Source of the DNA: RUG563 sp964423675
Lineage (GTDB): Bacteria; Bacillota; Clostridia; Christensenellales; Aristaeellaceae
Direction of reading: 5' to 3'
NCBI GenBank assembly: GCA_964423675.1
Contig: CAYRFP010000071.1
Location: 1-5,525 of the forward strand
DNA length: 5,525 nucleotides
Shown: in pieces, positions 1 to 5,342 of the stretch
How the letters are laid out: each line of letters starts with the position of its first letter
How positions within the stretch are numbered: position 1 is the first letter of the stretch
Notes under the pieces: generated by a model
What the model was told of the DNA's origin: nothing
Seen by the model: the letters and a program-made list of their open reading frames with translations, nothing else
The model's database searches: none
Position numbers and translations under genes: made by a program

Positions 1-15
1 GTACGAGTTTATTTT

Positions 16-20
16 GGAGG
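16..20 (+). promoter_or_regulatory. Ribosome binding site of the 41-codon ORF
   Basis: GGAGG lies 9 nt before the ATG at 30. This matches the spacing seen at the other genes of the window. It decides the start, because the reading frame stays open leftward to the window edge (no stop between positions 3 and 29) and a longer protein starting outside the window could not otherwise be excluded. Confidence 0.6.
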
Positions 21-29
21 AAAAAGGCC

Positions 30-155
30 ATGAATAACAAACCCCTGTTTTCGCGTCCGGTCGATATGGACGCGCTTGGGCTAAGAATTCCCGAAGGCAG
101 CTTTATGCAGGCCGCGATTAACAGAAAACGTCCCTTGCGGCGCACAGACATATAA
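30..155 (+). CDS. Small hypothetical protein, 41 aa, upstream of the HAAS/beta-solenoid gene
   Basis: ATG at 30, TAA at 153-155. The product starts MNNKPLFSRPVDMDALGLRI and ends NRKRPLRRTDI. I do not recognise the family. It has no signal peptide or membrane segment; the first half is mixed and the C-terminal quarter is strongly basic (NRKR, RR), which would suit nucleic-acid or acidic-partner contact, but that is inference. Two things support a real gene: a GGAGG 9 nt before the ATG, and the stop codon overlapping the AAGGAGG that serves the next gene, whose ATG is 15 nt downstream. This arrangement is typical of co-transcribed, possibly coupled genes. Alternatives are a short leader peptide controlling the next gene, or the tail of a longer ORF entering from outside the window, since the frame has no stop before the edge. 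The promoter must lie left of the window. Confidence 0.55.
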   Translation: MNNKPLFSRPVDMDALGLRIPEGSFMQAAINRKRPLRRTDI

Positions 156-160
156 GGAGG
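154..160 (+). promoter_or_regulatory. Ribosome binding site overlapping the upstream stop codon
   Basis: AAGGAGG begins inside the TAA (153-155) of the small ORF and ends 10 nt before the ATG at 171. A ribosome finishing the small ORF would sit over this site, so translation of the two genes may be coupled. Confidence 0.75.
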
Positions 161-170
161 GCAAAACGCC

Positions 171-1235
171 ATGACTTGCAAAGAATATCTGCAATCCCTT
201 CGCGAAGCGCTAGGCTTTCTGGAACCAGGCGCATTGGCCACAGCGCTGAGTTTTTATCATGAAATGTTGGAAGACCGCATGGAGGACGGCATGAGCGAAG
301 AAGAAACCGTAGCGTCCATGGAAACGCCGGAAGCCATTGCAGCGCAATTGCGGACAGAAGAAAAGGCTTCGCGTCAGGATCGAAATCCCCGGGAAACTTG
401 TGAAAAGCTTCTTCAGGCTCATGGCAATTCTGCCGAAGGCTGGAAGAAGAAAAAAGCGGTCTTCCCCGCCGCGGAGATTCGGGATGTTTCTCTTCGCTGC
501 AGCAACATGAGCATCCACATTCATGCGGCGGAAGATCATCAGGCAACGCTGACCTACTATACCAGCAAAGACGACGTATACACCGCCGATCTCCAAAATG
601 GCGTTCTGTCCCTGGATCAGGTGTGCTCCAAGAGCAAATGCGTCCCCTGTCTCTCCGTGGATCTGGCGCTGCCTGCCACCACGCTGACCGATCTGTACGT
701 CAAGACCTCCAATGGCAGCATCCAGGTGGAAGAGTTGCAGGCGCTATGCAAGGTAAACCTGACCACGTCCAATGGCAAGCTAATCTGCGCCAATCTGCAA
801 TGCCAGAATCTTGAAGGCTCCACCAGCAACAACAAGCTGACGCTGAACGGTATCCATTGCCGCCAGAATATCCGCTGCTCCACCAGCAACAGTGGCATTA
901 CCGCCGAGCAAATAACAGCCGGACAAGAACTGAACCTGACCACCAGCAACGGCCCCGTTAAGGCAGAGGCTGTAACGGCAGAAGACGCCATCCTGCTCCG
1001 TTCCTCCAATGGTTCTTTGCGTGTTCAGGCAGTAGAGGCACCCCGGATTACGCTGCAAACCTCCAACGGCTCCATCCAGGGCAAGCTGCCCGGGCGACAG
1101 GCGGATTGGAGCATTGACAGCCACACATCCTCCTATTGCCACAATTCGTTGCCAAAACACGCTTCCGGCCTCAGCAATCGGATCCTAAGCGCCGCCACCA
1201 GCAATGCTTCCATTAACCTGCAATTTGCAGAATAA
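171..1235 (+). CDS. HAAS (DUF1700) domain fused to a DUF4097-type beta-solenoid, predicted cytoplasmic
   Basis: 354 aa. Residues about 1-62 match the HAAS/DUF1700 pattern: MTCKEYLQSL, a YHEMLEDRMEDGMSEEE stretch (29-45), then ETPEAIAAQL (51-60). HAAS is an alpha-helical domain usually found with PadR-type regulators and membrane sensors. Residues about 63-100 are a charged linker. From about 101 to the end the protein is beta-rich DUF4097/LiaG-like, with T/S-S-N motifs at 179, 199, 218, 238, 258, 278 and 297, that is every 19-20 residues, plus a last one at 343. This spacing predicts a parallel beta-solenoid with a stacked Asn/Thr ladder. I see no signal peptide and no hydrophobic stretch long enough for a membrane segment, and there are 12 cysteines, all consistent with a cytoplasmic location. 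Relatives of this type usually have membrane helices between or after the domains, so this fusion is unusual. Start: ATG 10 nt after AAGGAGG. The gene follows the small ORF with a 15-nt gap and ends before a bidirectional terminator. The role is probably regulatory or stress-related; the ligand is unknown. Confidence 0.88.
   Translation: MTCKEYLQSLREALGFLEPGALATALSFYHEMLEDRMEDGMSEEETVASMETPEAIAAQLRTEEKASRQDRNPRETCEKLLQAHGNSAEGWKKKKAVFPAAEIRDVSLRCSNMSIHIHAAEDHQATLTYYTSKDDVYTADLQNGVLSLDQVCSKSKCVPCLSVDLALPATTLTDLYVKTSNGSIQVEELQALCKVNLTTSNGKLICANLQCQNLEGSTSNNKLTLNGIHCRQNIRCSTSNSGITAEQITAGQELNLTTSNGPVKAEAVTAEDAILLRSSNGSLRVQAVEAPRITLQTSNGSIQGKLPGRQADWSIDSHTSSYCHNSLPKHASGLSNRILSAATSNASINLQFAE
687..1100 (+). 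repeat. Seven tandem 19-20 codon repeats (beta-solenoid coils)
   Basis: Residues 173-310 of the HAAS fusion divide into seven units of 20, 20, 19, 20, 20, 19 and 20 residues, each with hydrophobic alternation followed by T/S-S-N and usually G. The DNA keeps the period too: a 15-base identical string, GCTCCACCAGCAACA, occurs at 817-831 and again exactly 60 bases later at 877-891. More degenerate coils probably flank the block (CSN at 110-112, TSN at 343-345). Confidence 0.85.
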
Positions 1236-1256
1236 TCTTTCTCCGAATTCACTCAA

Positions 1257-1293
1257 AAAAGGCTTCCTCCCCTCTTGGGGAAGGAAGCCTTTT
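1257..1293. terminator. Bidirectional intrinsic terminator between convergent genes
   Basis: Arms AAAAGGCTTCCTCCCC (1257-1272) and GGGGAAGGAAGCCTTTT (1277-1293) pair with one bulged base around a TCTT loop. A T-run follows on the plus strand, and AAAAAA at 1255-1260 gives a U-run on the minus strand. It lies 21 nt after the plus-strand stop and 14 nt after the minus-strand stop, so it can serve both genes. Confidence 0.9.
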
Positions 1294-1307
1294 GCTTTAT
1301 TCCAGGT

Positions 1308-3014
1308 TTATTTCGTGATACCCATGGTGCGGTTGTAAGCAACCTGGTCAACGGCCAGCAGTTCCTTATACTGGAGCGCGGTCAGATCGCTCAGGAAGTT
1401 GTTCCAGTCAGCGTCGCTGTTGGGATCCAACTGCCCCACCGCAAACAGCGCGGAAGATTCGATCAGATAGTTCTTGATCGCAGCACGGATTTCGGCCCAT
1501 TCGTTGGCTTCTTCTTCCGTATAAATGATCGTTCCGACCACATTGGTGGAATCCGGCGCATATTGCCGCGTCATCAGCGCGCCAAGCGGGTTCAGGATAT
1601 CGGCCACATCGCCATCTTCATACTTCATGCTCTTATACAGTTCAGTTACCGCTTCCATATCTACATCCTTGGAGGGACCGGTGACGGTGAGCTGCGGCAT
1701 GACAACGTTATTCCAAACGCGGTTGTTTTCCACGCCCCAGTAATCCTGGGTCAGGATCTTAATGCTGGACTCCATACCGATAGACGCCAGGAAAGGATCG
1801 GTGGATTCAGTGGTATATTCCCAATCCACGCCTTCTTCGCCATAGCGGCCAATGTCCGCCAGCTTATTGTTCGCATTGTCATAGCCCATCATGGAGAACA
1901 TAAACGCCACTTCGGGATGCTCGCAGTCCGTGGTGATCATGTTGTAAGCCTTGGGATCCTGCTTGTTCAGGGAAGCGTACTGGGCGCCATTGTAGCCTTC
2001 CAGGGGAGCCAGCGGCCACCAAATATCTTCGTAGTCGCCAAAGGAGGAGGAGCCAGCCTGGCCGAACATCAGACCGATGGTATGCGTATCCGCCTGCAGC
2101 TGGGCGCGCATTTCCGTGGTGCTCTGGGTGAAGGCAGCCTTATCCAGCAGACCCTCGGAAACCAGCATGTTCATATACTTGAGGAATTCGCGGTATTCTT
2201 CCTTGTCGTAGCAAACATCCAGCTTGCCATCAGTCTCGTTCAGAGGCAGGAAGGAATTCTCCTTGCGGTCGCGGAAAATGAACAGGTTCTGCATCCAGAC
2301 CATCGCGTTAGCGTTATCGGTCATCTTGCTGGCGCTGGAGCCGGTCATGGGGATTTCGTCTTTAATGCCGTTGCCGTTGGGATCGCCGTCCCGGAAGGCG
2401 ATGAGCACTTCAGTCAGTTCATCGAGAGTGGTGGGCATTTCCAGATTCAGTGTTTCCATCCATTCCCGGTTGATGTAAGCACGAACGTTATACATACCGG
2501 TCAGAGAAGTGGAAATGGAGGGAACAGAATAAATATGTCCGTCGGGGCTGCGGCTCATATTCAGAATGTATTCCGGATCGAAGCCGCCCCGTTCGCAGGC
2601 AGCATAGAACTGATCGGCAATGCCGGTTTCCTTATCGAAATAATCGTCCAAAGCCACCAGCACACCGGCGTCCGCCATCTGGTCGCGCAGACTGCCGCCG
2701 AAACCCAGAATGTCGGGCAGCTTGGAGCCGCCGTTCACCATCAGCATCAGCTTGGTTTCCGCATCGATTTCAGGAAACACAATGATTTCCAGATCAATGC
2801 CAGAAACCTCGCGCAGCGCCTGTGTATAATAGTTGGTATTGTAATCAATTACGTAGGAGCTTGCGTTAATACCAAGCGTCATATGAATGGGTTCTTTCAC
2901 AATGGGGTAGACACCGATTTCGTTGAGTACGGAATCGGTAATTTCGGCCAGGCCGCAGCTGCTGAGCGTCAGCAGACACAGCGCAAGCGCAAGAACACGC
3001 AAAGTATTCTTCAT
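1308..3014 (-). CDS. Lipoprotein ABC-transporter solute-binding protein, LplA/YtcQ type
   Basis: 568 aa extracellular receptor that captures a sugar, oligosaccharide or peptide and delivers it to an ABC permease. A lipoprotein signal is plain: MKNTLR, a hydrophobic core (7-16) and the lipobox LSSC with Cys20 as lipidation site. Family marks in order: SKLPDILGF near 97-105, GHIYSVP at 159-165, MPTTLDEL at 193-200, the EF-hand-like loop DPNGNGIKDEIP at 211-222 (possible Ca2+ ligands D211, N213, N215, D219), and a C-terminal block IIYTEEEANEWAEIR to QVAYNR (496-562) typical of LplA-like proteins of about 500-570 aa. The frame stays open 26 codons further upstream to 3092, but the ATG at 3014 is chosen because AAGGAGG lies 9 nt before it and the signal peptide starts exactly there; the upstream codons are leader RNA. 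It has its own promoter and terminator and no permease or ATPase neighbours, so it is an orphan receptor here. TTA, CTA and TCA codons are absent throughout, suggesting selected codon use and high expression. The exact substrate cannot be read. Confidence 0.93.
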   Translation of the reverse strand: MKNTLRVLALALCLLTLSSCGLAEITDSVLNEIGVYPIVKEPIHMTLGINASSYVIDYNTNYYTQALREVSGIDLEIIVFPEIDAETKLMLMVNGGSKLPDILGFGGSLRDQMADAGVLVALDDYFDKETGIADQFYAACERGGFDPEYILNMSRSPDGHIYSVPSISTSLTGMYNVRAYINREWMETLNLEMPTTLDELTEVLIAFRDGDPNGNGIKDEIPMTGSSASKMTDNANAMVWMQNLFIFRDRKENSFLPLNETDGKLDVCYDKEEYREFLKYMNMLVSEGLLDKAAFTQSTTEMRAQLQADTHTIGLMFGQAGSSSFGDYEDIWWPLAPLEGYNGAQYASLNKQDPKAYNMITTDCEHPEVAFMFSMMGYDNANNKLADIGRYGEEGVDWEYTTESTDPFLASIGMESSIKILTQDYWGVENNRVWNNVVMPQLTVTGPSKDVDMEAVTELYKSMKYEDGDVADILNPLGALMTRQYAPDSTNVVGTIIYTEEEANEWAEIRAAIKNYLIESSALFAVGQLDPNSDADWNNFLSDLTALQYKELLAVDQVAYNRTMGITK

Positions 3015-3023
3015 GAAGTTCTT

Positions 3024-3030
3024 CCTCCTT
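3024..3030 (-). promoter_or_regulatory. Ribosome binding site fixing the binding-protein start
   Basis: The minus strand reads AAGGAGG, 9 nt before the ATG at 3014. It excludes the longer in-frame start at 3092, which would place this site inside the coding sequence and hide the lipoprotein signal behind 26 extra residues. Confidence 0.9.
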
Positions 3031-3080
3031 TTTTTCCTCGACGGACATAATTTAGCTCGATTCGTCCATCGTTTGCTTCG

Positions 3081-3110
3081 ATTATAAATCATGCAGATCT
3101 CGCTTGTCTA
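3081..3110 (-). promoter_or_regulatory. Sigma-A type promoter of the binding-protein gene
   Basis: On the minus strand, -35 TAGACA (3105-3110), an 18-nt spacer and -10 TATAAT (3081-3086, perfect consensus). Transcription would begin near 3074, giving a leader of about 60 nt with the ribosome binding site near its end. Confidence 0.75.
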
Positions 3111-3123
3111 CTGGAAAAATCGG

Positions 3124-3205
3124 ATTTTTACCAAATTTGCAGAAATTTCAATGCCAAAAAAGATTTAATTTGCGTTTTTCTGCATTTTTATCAAATTTCA
3201 CGAAA
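3124..3205. repeat. Pair of imperfect 22-bp direct repeats upstream of the binding-protein promoter
   Basis: ATTTTTA-C-CAAATTT-GCA-GAAA (3124-3145) and ATTTTTA-T-CAAATTT-CAC-GAAA (3184-3205) match at 18 of 22 positions and are 60 bases apart. They lie 14 and 74 nt upstream of the -35 of the solute-binding-protein promoter, where an activator would bind. LplA-type genes are often controlled by AraC/YesN-family regulators that use direct repeats; assigning such a regulator here is inference. The stretch is very AT-rich, so part of the match may be compositional. Confidence 0.4.
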
Positions 3206-3211
3206 GGTTTT

Positions 3212-3249
3212 GCCACTTCAAAATCATAATGCTTCAGTGGCGTTTTTTT
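3212..3249 (+). terminator. Possible plus-strand terminator in the 3015-3350 intergenic region
   Basis: GCCACT (3212-3217) and AGTGGC (3236-3241) form a 6-bp stem around an 18-nt loop, followed by T7 (3243-3249). The loop is long and no plus-strand gene is known to end here, so this may only block antisense read-through or be chance. The rest of 3015-3350 holds the binding-protein promoter and direct repeats, and I see no gene there. Confidence 0.35.
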
Positions 3250-3350
3250 ATCCAAAATGGACACAAATCATTCTAATATCTCGAACATTTTCTGTTCGTT
3301 TTCCATCCGCATTTTTCCCGTCTGGCCCTATGCATTCAAAATTCTGCATC

Positions 3351-3377
3351 AAAAAAGGAGCGGTTTCCCGCTCCTTT
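3351..3377 (-). terminator. Intrinsic terminator of the HEAT-repeat gene
   Basis: AAAGGAGCGG (3354-3363) pairs perfectly with CCGCTCCTTT (3368-3377) around TTTC. On the minus strand the stem is followed by U6 (AAAAAA at 3351-3356). It lies 18 nt after the HEAT gene's stop codon. Confidence 0.9.
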
Positions 3378-3395
3378 GCGCTGGCTAAATGGTTT

Positions 3396-3728
3396 TTATT
3401 CGTTGCTGTGCAGCTTGCCCAGCGCTTTCTTCATGGCTTCCTGCACCACAACATCCTTTTCTTCCTTAATCATATGATCGATATGAGCCCGAGCCTTCTG
3501 ATCGCCCAGAGTTCCCAGCGCAGTAGCAGCAGCGGCACGCACATCCGCAGCGGGAGAGCGCAACAGGGTAATCAGGGTATTATAAGAATCATCGCCCTTC
3601 ACCTGACCCAGCGCTTCCACAGCCTTCAACGCGATCATGTGATCCTTGTCATTGACAAGCTTAATCAGCCCAGCCGCGTTTTTTTTCACAACCATTTTTT
3701 CAATCTTTTGTTCCTTGTTCCCAAACAT
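3396..3728 (-). CDS. Small HEAT-repeat protein, 110 aa
   Basis: Three HEAT (PBS-lyase/EZ-HEAT type) helical repeats fill the protein: about 17-43 ending ALGQV (39-43), 47-74 ending ALGTL (70-74), and 77-106 ending ALGKL (102-106). The repeat period is therefore 31-32 residues. The N-terminal 16 residues are basic (KEQKIEKMVVKK). There is no signal peptide, membrane segment or catalytic motif, so it is probably a cytoplasmic protein-protein scaffold; some relatives act in phycobilin chemistry or as adaptor subunits, but nothing here points to either. Start: ATG with AAGGAGG 9 nt upstream (3738-3744). It follows the flippase gene on the same strand after 126 nt and has its own terminator; a weak promoter may lie in the gap, so it could be a separate unit or the tail of the flippase transcript. 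No partner is evident. Confidence 0.88.
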   Translation of the reverse strand: MFGNKEQKIEKMVVKKNAAGLIKLVNDKDHMIALKAVEALGQVKGDDSYNTLITLLRSPAADVRAAAATALGTLGDQKARAHIDHMIKEEKDVVVQEAMKKALGKLHSNE

Positions 3729-3757
3729 ACCTAAGCGCCTCCTTATGGAATATAATC

Positions 3758-3789
3758 AGTATAGTCCCGGTTTATGAACAAATTGTGAA
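3758..3789 (-). promoter_or_regulatory. Weak candidate promoter of the HEAT-repeat gene
   Basis: The minus strand carries TATACT (3758-3763) about 30 nt before the start codon, leaving just enough leader for the ribosome binding site. The best -35 is TTCACA (3784-3789), but the 20-nt spacer is long. An alternative -10, TATATT (3749-3754), would start transcription on top of the ribosome binding site and is less likely. Confidence 0.3.
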
Positions 3790-3854
3790 CACAAAGGGGG
3801 CGCAACTTGGTTGTTTGGGACTTTTTTGCGTCAAAAATGACACGGCTATTTTGT

Positions 3855-5138
3855 TCATTTTCTCTCGCGCATCAGAAAGGAAATCAAGGTGCAAAGGAAG
3901 GTCAGGCCATGGCCCAGCAGGCTGGCATAGCCTGCGCCATAAATATGAAGCAACGGGTTCGCCGTCCAACGCCAGGTCAGCAGCAGGGTGGCCGCCGCTC
4001 CCAGCAAAGCGGCCAAAAGGCTTTGCCGCTGCAATCCCAGACCCGTCATTAGTCCCCCAAGCACCTGCTGCCCTGGCAGCAGCACCGCCATCGGGCACAT
4101 CGCCCGAATCAATTCAGCCAGTTCTGGCAGATGATATAGCTGCCCAGCAATAAACGGAGCCAACGCATATAAGCCCGCCTCACACGCTGCGCCAACGCCC
4201 ACAGCGGGCAGCAGCAGCCGAAGCGCCAATCGATTCTCTTCCCGGATGCCATTGCATCGGGCTGCCGCCGGACCGCCTACCGTTCCCAATGCTCCGGCCA
4301 GCATGCCTGGCAAAAACATCAGCGGCATCACCATGCCGTTGAGCATTCCCAGTCGGCTGATCGCCTCGCTGGCGCTGCATCCTGCCGCTGCCAGCCGCAG
4401 GGGAATTACCGCCCCACACAGCGCCCGCAGCCCGGTATGGCTCAGCCGGGTCAGCATTAACGGCAATGACAGCCGGGTCAACTGCCTGCGCAGCGCTGGC
4501 AAACGAGGATCTGTCCCTCTCTCCCGCTTTTTTCCCACAAACCTTAGCACCACCAGCAACCCTGCGCCCTCTCCCAGCGTAGTTGCCAAGGCAGGCACGG
4601 CCGCGCGATAGGCTACCGTCAATCCCGGCAGACAGCTTAGTAACCCCAAGCTCACTGCCAGCCGCGTCAACTGCTCTGCCAGTTCGCTCAGCGCCGGGGG
4701 CCATGCTTCGCCCCGGCCCAAACAGTAGCCATCGTACACGCTGGAAACGCCGATCAGCATCAGACAAGGAGCGAATAGATACAGGGAAGGCAGCGTTCGG
4801 CTATCTCCCAATTGCCGGGAAATCCATGGCGAAAGCAGCAAAAGAAGCGGGGTCAGCGTCGCCGCTATCCCAAGCGCCAATTGTCGCCCTGCCCGAAGAA
4901 CCAGCGCCTGCTCCTGGGCAGAGGCTTTGGCCGTCAAGCGGCTGACCGCGCCGGGAAGCCCGGCTGCTGCCGGCGTGAGCGCCAGCATATGCGCGCTTCC
5001 GGCCAATTCCATCACGCCCATGGCCTCTGCCCCCAGCATCCGGGACAGCCATAGCCGCATCCCAAATCCGATTCCCCGAACGGCAGCGCTGCATCCCGCT
5101 GTAACCAGCGTCTGCCGCCTGAGGCTTTGCTGTTTCAT
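3855..5138 (-). CDS. SpoVB/MurJ-like (MVF/MOP superfamily) lipid-linked oligosaccharide flippase
   Basis: 427 aa integral membrane protein with about 12 hydrophobic segments, roughly at 11-33, 45-62, 86-104, 118-134, 157-177, 178-199, 222-250, 265-285, 304-330, 345-365, 371-390 and 398-422. Family signals: an N-terminal LSRMLGAEAMGVMELA (31-46), then GLPGAVSRL (60-68), then YDGYCLGRGEAWPPALSE (135-152) followed by EQLTRL (155-160), equivalent to the conserved Gly-Tyr and Glu-Gln-Arg region of SpoVB-like proteins, and a Gly-rich C-terminus (GAGYASLLGHG, 401-411). Relatives flip lipid II or other undecaprenyl-linked sugars during peptidoglycan, spore-cortex or polysaccharide synthesis; the exact lipid is unknown. 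It is shorter than typical SpoVB (around 500 aa). Start: the ATG at 5138 has GGAGG (5147-5151) 8 nt upstream, whereas the in-frame GTG at 5156 and ATG at 5144 precede or touch that site. No clear terminator follows the stop. Confidence 0.87.
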   Translation of the reverse strand: MKQQSLRRQTLVTAGCSAAVRGIGFGMRLWLSRMLGAEAMGVMELAGSAHMLALTPAAAGLPGAVSRLTAKASAQEQALVLRAGRQLALGIAATLTPLLLLLSPWISRQLGDSRTLPSLYLFAPCLMLIGVSSVYDGYCLGRGEAWPPALSELAEQLTRLAVSLGLLSCLPGLTVAYRAAVPALATTLGEGAGLLVVLRFVGKKRERGTDPRLPALRRQLTRLSLPLMLTRLSHTGLRALCGAVIPLRLAAAGCSASEAISRLGMLNGMVMPLMFLPGMLAGALGTVGGPAAARCNGIREENRLALRLLLPAVGVGAACEAGLYALAPFIAGQLYHLPELAELIRAMCPMAVLLPGQQVLGGLMTGLGLQRQSLLAALLGAAATLLLTWRWTANPLLHIYGAGYASLLGHGLTFLCTLISFLMRERK

Positions 5139-5146
5139 CCACATCC

Positions 5147-5151
5147 CCTCC
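5147..5151 (-). promoter_or_regulatory. Ribosome binding site fixing the flippase start
   Basis: The minus strand reads GGAGG with an 8-nt spacer to the ATG at 5138. The in-frame ATG two codons earlier (5142-5144) would be only 2 nt from it and the GTG at 5156 lies upstream of it, so both are unsuitable starts. Confidence 0.8.
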
Positions 5152-5186
5152 GCCACAGCATATGGCCATCAGGGGTACGTTAGCAC

Positions 5187-5209
5187 AAAAAAGGGGCAAT
5201 CGCCCCTTT
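5187..5209 (-). terminator. Terminator hairpin in front of the flippase gene
   Basis: AAAGGGGC (5190-5197) and GCCCCTTT (5202-5209) form a perfect 8-bp stem with an AATC loop. On the minus strand U6 follows (AAAAAA at 5187-5192). It is only about 50 nt upstream of the flippase start, so it either ends a transcript arriving from the right or acts as an attenuator in the flippase leader. The plus-strand T-run is only three bases. Confidence 0.8.
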
Positions 5210-5214
5210 AGTTA

Positions 5215-5323
5215 GGTGCTCATAAAACAGTTTCAGACCGAAATTACAAAATGAGCATCTGTCAGACGGGGTTGGTAAACGAGATAACGGGTATTCGGTG
5301 AAAGCCGAGTACCCGTTATTTTT
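5215..5323. ncRNA. Candidate structured RNA element, unidentified
   Basis: The first stem is GGTGCTCAT (5215-5223) with ATGAGCATC (5251-5259), 9 bp including one G-U, enclosing a smaller TTTC/GAAA hairpin (5231-5243). A 24-nt linker (5260-5283) leads to the strong hairpin at 5284-5319. There is no ORF with a ribosome binding site. Read on plus, this is a roughly 110-nt RNA ending in a terminator; read on minus, it is a two-hairpin leader ending at the 5187-5209 terminator before the flippase. I recognise no known riboswitch or sRNA consensus and found no clear promoter for either reading. Confidence 0.35.
5284..5323 (+). terminator. Strong plus-strand intrinsic terminator
   Basis: ATAACGGGTATTCGG (5284-5298) pairs with CCGAGTACCCGTTAT (5305-5319) over 15 bp with a single G-U, loop TGAAAG, followed by T5 (5319-5323). 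The minus-strand reading lacks a U-run, so it acts left to right. No plus-strand gene lies immediately to its left, which is why a small RNA or antisense transcript is suspected. Confidence 0.85.
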
Positions 5324-5342
5324 CTGCCCTCTGTAAAAATAA

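Noticed and set aside
687..1100. Tandem repeats as a CRISPR array or non-coding satellite.
   Set aside because: The 60-base period lies in frame inside a protein gene, units vary at the codon level, and there are no unique spacers between identical repeats.
1275..3050. A 591-codon plus-strand ORF opposite the binding-protein gene.
   Set aside because: Its codons are exact reverse complements of the sense codons, it begins inside the terminator, and it lacks a ribosome binding site. It exists because the sense gene has no TTA, CTA or TCA codons.
3015..3092. Extension of the binding protein by 26 residues to an ATG at 3092.
   Set aside because: It would bury the lipoprotein signal peptide and the ribosome binding site; the predicted transcription start near 3074 also lies downstream of that ATG.
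3210..3734. A 174-codon plus-strand ORF over the HEAT gene.
   Set aside because: It is antisense to a convincing three-repeat HEAT protein, crosses that gene's terminator, and has no ribosome binding site.
3763..3827. AGTCCC...GGGACT with T-run as a plus-strand terminator or riboswitch.
   Set aside because: The loop is about 48 nt with only a broken AACAA/TTGTT inner helix, and there is no plus-strand gene or promoter. It is kept only as part of a pattern, not as a feature.
3829..3844. GTCA/TGAC hairpin just after the flippase stop as its terminator.
   Set aside because: The stem is only 4 bp and is followed on the minus strand by an A-run rather than a U-run.
4180..4767. Several 80-195 codon ORFs on both strands across the flippase gene.
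   Set aside because: They are GC-rich, low-complexity shadows (Arg/Ala/Gly/Pro-rich) without ribosome binding sites. The flippase frame has coherent membrane segments and family motifs.
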